Of a stretch of 64,000 nucleotides of DNA, positions 47,388 through 55,600 are shown in pieces. The notes below the pieces were generated by a model. That model saw only the letters and a list, made by a program, of their open reading frames with translations, was not told where the DNA came from and did not search any database. This stretch comes from Paraburkholderia lycopersici (GTDB lineage: Bacteria > Pseudomonadota > Gammaproteobacteria > Burkholderiales > Burkholderiaceae): positions 248,001 to 312,000 of the forward strand of contig NZ_FMYQ01000001.1 of NCBI RefSeq assembly GCF_900096975.1, in the 5' to 3' direction. A program made the translations under genes and the position numbers. Positions within the stretch are counted from its first letter, which is position 1. The number at the start of each line of letters is the position of its first letter.

Positions 47388-48233
47388 ATGGAACCAGTTT
47401 CAGCGTCTGCGTCCCGCGAGGGCGCTGCCGCGGCCTTTTCCGAGGCCGATTTGGACGCGCTGCGGCGCGCGAGGCACCAGCTCGAAACGCCGCCGCTCGG
47501 CATGAAGCTCGCGGCACTCGTGGGCTCGCCGGTGGAGAAGCTGATCGCGCGGTTGCCCGGCGTCGCAAACGAGAAGGTGACCGACGCGACGCAAACGGCA
47601 CTGCGCCAGTGCCTGCGACTCGCGCTGAAGACGCTCGGCAAGCCGGGCCCGCGCGCGAGCGCAAAGCCGGGCAATCTGCTGCACAAGTTCGCCGTGGCGA
47701 CCACTGGCGCGGCGGGCGGGGCGTTCGGCCTTTTCGCGCTGCCGGTCGAGCTGCCCGTCACGACCACGCTGATGTTTCGCTCGATCTGCGACATCGCGCG
47801 CAGCGAAGGCGAAGATCTGGCGAGCGCCGGCACCCAGTTGCAATGCCTGACGGTGTTCGGCATGGGGGGACGCTCGACTGACGACGACGAAGCCGACTTC
47901 GGCTATTTCATCGTGCGGGGGGCGCTCGCGAACGCGGTGTCGAAGGCATCGTCCGAGATGGCGGCGAAGGGCTTCGCCGCACACGGCTCCGCGGCGCTCC
48001 TCAAGCTCGTGCAGACGGTGGCCGCGCGGTTCTCCGTGCAGGTGAGCGAGCAGGTCGCGGCAAAGTCGATTCCGGCCATCGGCGCGGTGCTCGGCGCGAT
48101 GGTCAACACCGTCTTCATCGATCATTTCCAGCAGGTGGCCCACGGCCATTTCACGGTGCGCCGCCTCGAGCGCCGCTACGGCGAAGCCGCCGTGCATGAG
48201 GCCTACGACGCGATCGACGTCTCGCTCGACTGA
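47388..48233 (+). CDS. EcsC-family protein
   Basis: A 281-residue protein of the EcsC family, named for a Bacillus ABC-transporter-associated protein. Seen here: VANEKVTDATQTALRQCLRL, an alanine/glycine-rich hydrophobic stretch TTGAAGGAFGLFALPVELPV, ICDIARSEGEDLASAGTQLQ and a second hydrophobic block IPAIGAVLGAMVNTVFIDHF. Function is unknown; hydrophobic parts suggest membrane association. GGGAG precedes the ATG. Its 3' end overlaps the convergent hydrolase gene by 31 bp. Confidence 0.8.
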   Translation: MEPVSASASREGAAAAFSEADLDALRRARHQLETPPLGMKLAALVGSPVEKLIARLPGVANEKVTDATQTALRQCLRLALKTLGKPGPRASAKPGNLLHKFAVATTGAAGGAFGLFALPVELPVTTTLMFRSICDIARSEGEDLASAGTQLQCLTVFGMGGRSTDDDEADFGYFIVRGALANAVSKASSEMAAKGFAAHGSAALLKLVQTVAARFSVQVSEQVAAKSIPAIGAVLGAMVNTVFIDHFQQVAHGHFTVRRLERRYGEAAVHEAYDAIDVSLD

Positions 48234-49171
48234 GACGGGCCGGATCGCGCGCCGCTAGGCGCATCCGCGGCGGTCACGCGGCGCACGAAGCGCGCGGCGG
48301 CGTCGAGCGTGCGGCGCGCTTCGGGCATGAAGGGCGCGTAGATCGGCCAGATGTGCGGCAGACCGCGCGCAATCTCGCACTCCACCGCCACGCCGGCGGC
48401 GCTCGCGCGCTCGGCTACACGACGCGTGTCGTCGAGCAGCATTTCGGTGCTGCCCACGAAGAGGCTCAACGGCGGCAGGCCGCGAAAGTCGGCATAAAGC
48501 GGCGACGCATAGGGATCGGTCGCGCTTGCCGTGCCGAGGTAGAGCGGCGCGATGCGCGCGAAGACCTCGCCGCTGAACATGGGGTCGCGCCCGTCGTTTT
48601 CGCGCATCGATGCGCCCGTGGCCGCGAGATCGGTCCACGGAGAAAACAGGACCGCGCCGGCGGGCAGCGGATCGCCCGCGTCGCGCAGCGCGACGAGCGT
48701 TGCGAGCGCGAGCCCGCCGCCCGCGGAATCGCCGCCGAACACGATGGCGTCGGCGCGCGTGCCGCTCGCCAGCAAGTGCCGATAGGCGGCCAGCGCATCG
48801 TCGAGCGCCGCGGGAAACGGATGTTCGGGCGCGAGGCGATAGTCGAGCGAGAAAACATCGGCGCCCGCACGCTCGCCGAGACCAAACGAAATCGCGCGCT
48901 GCGAGCGCGGCGAGCAAAAGTAATAGCCGCCGCCATGCAGGTAAAGGACCGTGCACCTGGCGGGCGAGCGCTCGTGTATGAGCCACTCGCCGCGCAACGG
49001 CGCATCGGATGCATCGTACTGTTCGCGCAGCCGCCAGCCGCCCGGCACGCCTGGCGTCCAGATGCGCCTTGCCGTCAGCATGCGCACGCGCGCGACATCG
49101 ATCGACTTGCGCGTTTGTGGCAAGAAAGTGCGGCGCAAGAACCCGCAGATCAGCCTGCTTTGCCAGCTCAT
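48203..49171 (-). CDS. Alpha/beta hydrolase, hormone-sensitive-lipase family
   Basis: A 322-residue esterase/lipase. The HSL oxyanion motif is VLYLHGGGYYFCSPRSQR, the nucleophile motif is IVFGGDSAGGGLALATLVAL, and the late LFVGSTEMLLDDTRRVAERA and GLPHIWPIYAPFMPEA supply acid and His residues. Likely hydrolyses short-chain esters in the cytoplasm. I begin at MSWQSRLICGFLRR; 12 more in-frame residues upstream are possible. The last 10 codons overlap the convergent EcsC gene. Confidence 0.85.
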   Translation of the reverse strand: MSWQSRLICGFLRRTFLPQTRKSIDVARVRMLTARRIWTPGVPGGWRLREQYDASDAPLRGEWLIHERSPARCTVLYLHGGGYYFCSPRSQRAISFGLGERAGADVFSLDYRLAPEHPFPAALDDALAAYRHLLASGTRADAIVFGGDSAGGGLALATLVALRDAGDPLPAGAVLFSPWTDLAATGASMRENDGRDPMFSGEVFARIAPLYLGTASATDPYASPLYADFRGLPPLSLFVGSTEMLLDDTRRVAERASAAGVAVECEIARGLPHIWPIYAPFMPEARRTLDAAARFVRRVTAADAPSGARSGPSQSSETSIAS

Positions 49172-49300
49172 CGGCTCAGCCCTCCGCGGCGATCGACCGG
49201 GGATCAATCGATACCGTCCCGCAACCGGACCGCGATTGCCGGAACGAGCGACGCGCGCAGAACACCCCGAGAGGCGAAACGCCGTGCGCCGGTTAGTTGG

Positions 49301-49735
49301 TCAGTTGGCGGGCAGCACCTGGCCGCGAATCTCGCCTGACGGGTTCTGCGCCGTATGAACGTTGAAATACCACTGCCCGCCCATTAGCTGGGTGACCTGC
49401 TGCTCGTTGAGCGTGGCGGAACCCTTGATCGGGCTCGCCAACTGGCCCTTCGGAATCGGCACCTGCACGTTCGCGTTCTGGCCGACCGGCGCCGGGCCGT
49501 GGAAGTGAGCGGCCGTCGCCGGGCCCGACAGACCCTCGTAGGTGATGGTCCAGTTCAGCGACTTCGTGGAGGTGTCGAACGTGGCGTTGAGCAGGCCGTG
49601 GCCCTGACTCACGCGCGGCGGCACTTCGCTGGACGGTTCGAGATCGGCCTTCAGTGCGACGGTATCGGCGAATGCGGCGCTGGCGGCAAAGACACACACG
49701 GCGAGAGCGAGCTGCAGCGGAAGAAGCGCTTTCAT
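49301..49735 (-). CDS. Exported CHRD-domain protein
   Basis: A 144-residue protein with a signal peptide (MKALLPLQLALAVCVFAASA, cleavage after Ala23) and one CHRD domain: LEPSSEVPPRVSQGHGLLNA, LNWTITYEGLSGPATAAHFH, and WYFNVHTAQNPSGEIRGQVL. CHRD domains occur in chordin and in many bacterial secreted proteins of unknown role. Expected in the periplasm. Stands alone between the hydrolase and porin genes. Confidence 0.85.
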   Translation of the reverse strand: MKALLPLQLALAVCVFAASAAFADTVALKADLEPSSEVPPRVSQGHGLLNATFDTSTKSLNWTITYEGLSGPATAAHFHGPAPVGQNANVQVPIPKGQLASPIKGSATLNEQQVTQLMGGQWYFNVHTAQNPSGEIRGQVLPAN

Positions 49736-49860
49736 GCAATTTCTCCTGTTGTTGTGGCGCGCTGCACCGGAAGGCGCGCAGCCGCGCTACCACATGCTAG
49801 AGCAAATCGGCCGGGGGCGTCCGATACGCCGGTGTCAGCGCGACGTAAGACGCGCGCCAT

Positions 49861-49888
49861 AAAAAAAAAGGCGCCGCAAGCGGCGCCC
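49861..49888 (-). terminator. Porin terminator
   Basis: On the minus strand an 8-bp stem GGCGCCGC / GCGGCGCC with a 2-nt loop is followed by nine U, about 105 nt past the porin stop. Confidence 0.82.
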
Positions 49889-49993
49889 TTCAACCCGGGT
49901 ACTACCTTCTTACCTTCCGGTGCTACGCATTCCCGCTCGCGACGCTGGCGAGGTTTGCCACCATCCCGCCCGGAACCGCGACGCCCGGAATTC

Positions 49994-51121
49994 CTAGAAG
50001 CGGTGACGGATACCCGTCGTGACAATCCCCTGGTTCTTGCTCGACGAGAAGTTCGCGTTGCCCCGGAAGCCCACCTGCGTGATGCCCACTGCGTTCTCGC
50101 CCGCGCCCCACATGCCGACGCCTTCGAGGTACACGTCGGTACGCTTCGAGAGCGCATAGTCGGCTTGCAGCCCGAACTGGTGCCAGTGCGCCGAGTTGCT
50201 GCCGTTCGCGTAGAGCACCGAGTTCGAGCCGTTCACGTTCGTGTAGGTGTACATCGCGCCAATGCCGAGGGCCGGCGTCAGGTTGTAGCGGAAGTTGCCT
50301 TCGATGTTGTTGTAGCGCACCGAATTGCCGGCCGGGTCGTCGAGGCGCGACTGCGTGAATACGACGCCGCCGATCATCGGACCGTAGGCATAACTTGCGC
50401 CCGCACCCCAGTTGCGCTGACGGTTACTCGTGCCGAATGCGCCGAACGTGTTCGCAAACGGCGAACCCTGGACGGCGCCGCCGCCGTTGCCGTTCACGCC
50501 ATTGATCTGCGTGTAGGCGGCGCCCAGACGCAGCCCCGCATACGCGTAGCTCATACCGGCGCTATACGCGCGGTTGACGGCGAAGCCGCCGGCCTGGTTC
50601 GAGAATGCGTAGAGGCCGCCGAACTGGAAGCCGGCGAGATTCGGGCTCGCGTACTTGACCGCGTTGTTGAGCGAGAACGTGCCGTTCAGGTCGTCGTTGT
50701 CGACGATGTGCGCCATGTAGGTGCCGCCCCAGGTACCGACGGCGGTGAGCGGGCCGACATAATCGAACATGGAGTCGAACTGGCGGCCGAACGTGAGCGT
50801 GCCGTATTGCTCTTGCGTCAGGCCGACGTACGACTGACGATTGAACAGGCCGCCGTTTTGCTGGCCATTCATGACGTCAAAGCCGCTTTCGAGGGTAAAA
50901 ATCGTCTTCAGGCCGCCGCCGAGATCCTCGACGCCGCGCAAGCCCCAACGGCTCGCCTGAATGTTGCCGCTCGTCAGAGCATAATTGGCGTTGTCGTTCA
51001 CGTTCGTGGTGTACGTGAAACCGGCATCGACGATACCGTAGAGCGTGACGCTGCTTTGCGCGTACGACGCCGATGCAAAAGTCGCGGCGACTGCCGCCGC
51101 GATAGCCAGGTTCTTTTTCAT
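49994..51121 (-). CDS. Gram-negative general porin (OpcP-like)
   Basis: A 375-residue outer-membrane beta-barrel. The signal peptide MKKNLAIAAAVAATFASASY is cleaved after Ala21, and the mature protein starts QSSVTLYGIVDAGFTYTTNV, the Burkholderiales porin hallmark. Loop 3-like VGPLTAVGTWGGTYMAHIVD and the C-terminal ...GIVTTGIRHRF, ending in Phe for BAM recognition, are intact. A trimeric diffusion pore for small solutes. Divergent from a LysR regulator that may control it. Confidence 0.93.
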   Translation of the reverse strand: MKKNLAIAAAVAATFASASYAQSSVTLYGIVDAGFTYTTNVNDNANYALTSGNIQASRWGLRGVEDLGGGLKTIFTLESGFDVMNGQQNGGLFNRQSYVGLTQEQYGTLTFGRQFDSMFDYVGPLTAVGTWGGTYMAHIVDNDDLNGTFSLNNAVKYASPNLAGFQFGGLYAFSNQAGGFAVNRAYSAGMSYAYAGLRLGAAYTQINGVNGNGGGAVQGSPFANTFGAFGTSNRQRNWGAGASYAYGPMIGGVVFTQSRLDDPAGNSVRYNNIEGNFRYNLTPALGIGAMYTYTNVNGSNSVLYANGSNSAHWHQFGLQADYALSKRTDVYLEGVGMWGAGENAVGITQVGFRGNANFSSSKNQGIVTTGIRHRF

Positions 51122-51199
51122 ATGCTTCCTTCGATGCAAGGCCTTTCGGCAAAAGTGGATGCCGTCGCCGGCCTCACGCCGGCATAGCGATTCCGTGGC

Positions 51200-51218
51200 G
51201 CGGTGAGCGCATCACCGC
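51200..51218. promoter_or_regulatory. 7-bp inverted repeat in the porin leader region
   Basis: GCGGTGA-GCGCA-TCACCGC lies about 80 bp before the porin ATG. It could be a protein operator or a stem in the 5' untranslated porin mRNA. Confidence 0.4.
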
Positions 51219-51288
51219 ATTGATTTGAATTGCGAAGTTTATGGGCGCGGCTTTTGGACGAGCCATCCTTGAGCTCCGCAAAAGCCTT

Positions 51289-51303
51289 TTCGAATTAATC
51301 GAA
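51289..51303. promoter_or_regulatory. LysR-type box candidate between porin and LysR genes
   Basis: TTCGAATTAATCGAA is a perfect 5-5-5 inverted repeat containing the T-N11-A pattern of LysR-regulator boxes. It lies in the divergent promoter region. Confidence 0.5.
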
Positions 51304-51590
51304 TTCCCCCGCAGCTCACCTTCAAACGCTTGTTCCTCAACGCTCGCGGCCTATCTCGCTTTTTCTCGCACAGATTCAATTAGTTCGGCATCCAAATAAA
51401 GCGTTGCCATGAAACAACGGAATAAATTCTGGATAGCGTCTCGATTCGGACGATTCCCATTCCGCTTGCCCGACACGCGTCGGTACTATCCGTCACGGCT
51501 AGCGCCAGCGCGCCTCATCAGCTTCTTCCCCTTTTCTTTACCCTCCTTTTCATCGCAGCCCTCGTCCGTCCCGTGTCCCCCCCAAAAAAC

Positions 51591-52541
51591 ATGAACCAGC
51601 TTCAGGCCATGCGCGTGTTCGTGAGCGTCGCCGAGCTTGGCTCGTTCGGCCGCGCGGCGACGAGCCTGAACATGTCGAACGCCGTGGTCACGCGCTACGT
51701 GGCATTGCTCGAAGCACATCTCGAAACGCGGCTCATCAACCGCAACACGCGCACCGCGTCGCTCACCGAGGCAGGCGCTGCCTATGCGGAAGGCTGCCGC
51801 CGGCTTCTCGACGATCTGCAACGCATCGAAACGCATATCGCACAAGGCGTTTCCGTGCCGTCGGGCACGCTGCGCGTCGTCGCGCACGCGTCGTTTTCGC
51901 TGCATGACCTCACGCCGATGCTCAAGCAGTATCTCGCCGCGTTTCCGAAAGTCCGGCTCTCGCTCACGCTGCTGCACCGCGCCGTCGACCTGATCGAAGA
52001 AGGTTTCGACGCGGGCATCGTCGCGTCGCGCCAGGTGAGCGGCGGCACGCTCATTCGGCGTCCGCTCGTGAGCGTCGCACCCGTCGCCGTCGCCTCGCCC
52101 GCCTATCTCGCGCGCCAGGCGGCGCCCCAACGCCCGGCCGATCTCGTCCGGCACGCGCTGCTCGCGCCTTCCGCCGACGTTCACCGCAACGAATGGCATT
52201 TCGCGCGCCCCGACGGCGCGCGCGAGCCGGTGTCGATCGAGCCCGCCTATGCGGTGAACAATTCGGCGATGCTGCGCCAGGCCGCGATCGCGGGCATGGG
52301 CATCACGATCCTGCCCGCAAACGAGGTGGACGCCGATCTCGCAAAAGGCTCGCTCTTGCGCGTGCTCGCCGGCTGGGACATCCGCGATGCGGACAAGGAA
52401 CTCTCGCTCGTGTACCCCGGCCGCCGTCACGTGCCGGCAAAAACGCGATCGTTCGTGGACTTCACCGTCGAATGGTTTCGCGAGCGCGCCATGTCGTGCG
52501 CATCGGCGAGCGCTATTACGGGCACTTCTTGTAATAGTTAA
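51591..52541 (+). CDS. LysR-family transcriptional regulator
   Basis: A 316-residue regulator. Residues 1-60 are the LysR winged helix (MNQLQAMRVFVSVAELGSFG; NAVVTRYVALLEAHLETRLI), followed by a periplasmic-binding-like effector domain (about 90-300; DLIEEGFDAGIVASRQVSGG; MLRQAAIAGMGITILPANEV). It belongs to the CrgA/DhcR-like group. The ATG lacks a strong RBS. Divergent from the porin gene; whether it regulates the porin, itself or distant genes is not shown. Confidence 0.9.
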   Translation: MNQLQAMRVFVSVAELGSFGRAATSLNMSNAVVTRYVALLEAHLETRLINRNTRTASLTEAGAAYAEGCRRLLDDLQRIETHIAQGVSVPSGTLRVVAHASFSLHDLTPMLKQYLAAFPKVRLSLTLLHRAVDLIEEGFDAGIVASRQVSGGTLIRRPLVSVAPVAVASPAYLARQAAPQRPADLVRHALLAPSADVHRNEWHFARPDGAREPVSIEPAYAVNNSAMLRQAAIAGMGITILPANEVDADLAKGSLLRVLAGWDIRDADKELSLVYPGRRHVPAKTRSFVDFTVEWFRERAMSCASASAITGTSCNS

Positions 52542-52630
52542 TTGCCCGGATTTATCTCGATTTCTCGTCGCGTGCCGACTAAGCTGGAAACCGCGAGAAG
52601 TGACTCTTCATCGAAGGGTCTCCAACCTTG

Positions 52631-52656
52631 AACGCGGCTTCGGCCGCGTTTTTTTT
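52631..52656 (+). terminator. LysR-gene terminator
   Basis: Perfect 8-bp stem AACGCGGC / GCCGCGTT with a TTCG tetraloop and a run of eight T, 90 bp past the LysR stop. Confidence 0.9.
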
Positions 52657-52697
52657 GCCTGCTTTTCGCTGTGCGCCCCTTTCTTGATGTGCGCCAT

Positions 52698-55600
52698 TCA
52701 CGCGAGCAGCGCTGCCTGTTGCTCGATGGCCCCCAGCATCGCCTGGCAGGTGCGAATGAGCGCATAGCCCTCCACGCGCAACTGCTCCGCCGTGTGACCG
52801 TTCATGTGACGGCGAAATGTCTCGAGTTCGGCAAGCAGCGCAGGATATTGCAGCACCCCCACGGCACCCACGAGCCGGTGATGCCATCCGCGCAGCCGCT
52901 CGACGTCCGCCTGCTCGAGGAGCGGCGGCAAGGCGTCGAGGTCGTCGCGCATCGCCGAAACGAACGAGTCGAGCAACGTCTTCACCGTCGCCTCGCCGCC
53001 CCAGACCTGGATCATGTGCGCGAGATCCAGCGGCTCGAACGCGCGTGCGTGCGCCGGCTTGTCGGCGGAAGTCCCGGAACCGGCATCCGCCACGGAACCC
53101 TTGCCTGGCTCCGCTTGCCCGGCACTCGCGCCTGGTCCCGCGCCCGGTCCCGCAGTTTCGTCCAGCACGGCGCGCCGCACGACTGCCGTGCCGACCCAGC
53201 GCGCGAGGTGCTCGCGCAGCGTGGCCACACGCGTCGGCTTGATGAGGCAGTCATCCATGCCGGCCTCGCGGCATCGCGTGAGGTTCTCGGGCGCCGTATT
53301 GGCGGTGATCCCGATAATCGGCAAACGGAGGCCGCCGCCAGCGGCCTGTTCCGTTTCGCGCACGCGCCGCGCGAGATCGTAGCCCGAGACGTTCGGCATA
53401 TGACAATCGGTAATGAGACAGCCGTATTCGCGCTCGGCCAGCGCTTCGAGCGCCTGAGCGCCGTCGTCGACGACGTCGCATGCGAATCCGATCAACGCGA
53501 GCTGATGGCGGATCAGCTCCTGGTTCACCGGATGGTCTTCCGCCACGAGCACGAGGCGGCCGGCAGCCAGTTCCTGCCCGCGCTCCGAAGCGGCGAACGG
53601 GCTCTCCCCATTGACGGCCGCACGCGCCGGCCCGGCTGCCGTGACGGGCAGACCGGCCAACGCCATCGCGCAGGCGGCGCTCAGGCCGCGCCAGGACAGC
53701 GGGTTGACGCTCACGCGCACACCGCTCTGCGCGACGCGATAGCCGGTCGGTTTCGGATTCTCCGTCAGGCAGAGGACAGGCATCGGCAGCTTGCCGGGAT
53801 CGCCGGCAAGCGCTTGCGACGCGAACACTATGTCGGCGTCGCCCACGCTCGCCGTGCGCGCGAGATCGGCGGGTGCGACACGGCGCATCTTCATGCCGAG
53901 CGCGGCGCCAAAATGCATCACCGCGGCGGCGACGTTCGCGTCCTCATACGCGACGAGTGCGCGCTTGCCTCGCAGGCCGTCGGCCGCGCCGCTGCGCACT
54001 TCCACCGGCAACTCGAAGTGCAGCGTCAGGCGGGTCCCACGGTCGAGTTCGCTTTGCAGTTCGAGCCCGCCGCCCATCAGCGCCGCGAGCTTGCGCGAGA
54101 TCGTGAGGCCCAGCCCCGTGCCGCCGAAGCGCCGCGTGGTCGATGTCTCGGCCTGAACGAAGGGCTCGAAGAGTTGCGCCTGCGCCTCGGGCGCGATACC
54201 GATGCCGGTGTCGGACACCGAAACGGAAAGCCGCTGGCGCACCGGCGCATCGGCGCGGCCGTCGAGGTCGCTGGCGCGAACGTGCACGCTCACCTCGCCC
54301 TCCAGCGTGAACTTGATGGCGTTGCTGAGCAGGTTGAAGAGGATCTGCCGCAGCCGCACGCTGTCGCCGCGCAGGACGGCCGCCACATCCGGCTCCACGT
54401 TCACGCGCACCTTCAGCCCCTTCTCGTGCGCGCGCGCGGCGAGCAGCCCAACGGCGTTGTCCACGAGTTGACGCACGTCGAACGGTTGCGATTCGATCAC
54501 CAGATGGCCAGCCTGGATCTTCGAGTAGTCGAGCAGGTCGTCGAGGATCTGCAGCAGCGCGCCCGCCGATTCGTGCACCATGCCGACCATCTGCGCCTGG
54601 TCCGGATTGAGCGGCGTGCGCTCGAGCACCTCGACGAGGCCGAGCACGCCGTTCATCGGCGTGCGGATCTCATGGCTCATCATTGCGAGAAAGTCGTCCT
54701 TCGCACGGGAGGCCGCCTCGGCCATGTCGCGCGCGTGCTCGAGCTCCTGGGCGCGCGCATGCTCGACATTGGCGTCCACCGCGTAGCCGGTCCAGACGAT
54801 CCCACCGTCCTCGGCGCGGCGCGGCGCGAATTCCGCTCGCACCCAGACGAGGCCCGCCGCGCCGTGAAAACGGAATTCGGCGTGCACCGGCAAGAAGCGG
54901 CGCGCCGAACGTTCGAGCCGCGCCGCGAGCCGCGCGCGGTCGTGCCGCCACACTCGCGAAAGATCGACCGGGCTGGCGTGCCGCAGCGCCTCGACGGCAC
55001 CGCCGAGCAGCCGCGCCGTGTCGCCGCCGATGTACGGAAACGAGTAACGGCCGTCGGGCGCGCGGTGCAACTGAAAGGCGATCGCCGGCAGGGAACCGGT
55101 GACCTCCGAGAGCAGCCGCTCCGACTCGCGTGCGCGCAGTTCGGCGTGGCGAATGTCGGTGACGTCGATCATCGTGCCGAGCACGCAGAACGGCGCGCCC
55201 TGCGGGTCGCGGCACAGGCGCGTCCAGAAAATGCCGTGACGGACGCCGCCGTCGGCATTCTCGAAGCGCAATTCGACTCGCTGGCTCTCGCCTTCGACGA
55301 TCGTGAGCTGGTAGAGCTCGTCCATGCGTCGGCTGTCGCCGGGGCCCCATGCCGTGACGGCGGAGCCCGTATGCCCGAGCAACTGGGCGCGCGACCGGCC
55401 GGTTGCCTCCTCATAGGCGCGATTGACCGCCAGGTAGCGGTCCTCGAGATTCCGCGCGCCGAGCGGATACGGGATCATCTCCATCATCGTGTCCTGCAGC
55501 TCCACCTGGCGCGCGAGCACCTGCTCGGCGCGCCGCCGCCGCTTCATCTCGCGCTGCAGCAGCACATAGGCGCGCATCGTGACGAGCAGCAGCACGCCAA

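Larger units (their letters stand above)
51122..51590. other. Divergent porin / LysR intergenic region
   Basis: 469 bp of relatively AT-rich DNA with no supported gene. It carries the promoters of both genes and two inverted repeats listed separately. I found no terminator or RNA gene in it. Confidence 0.5.
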
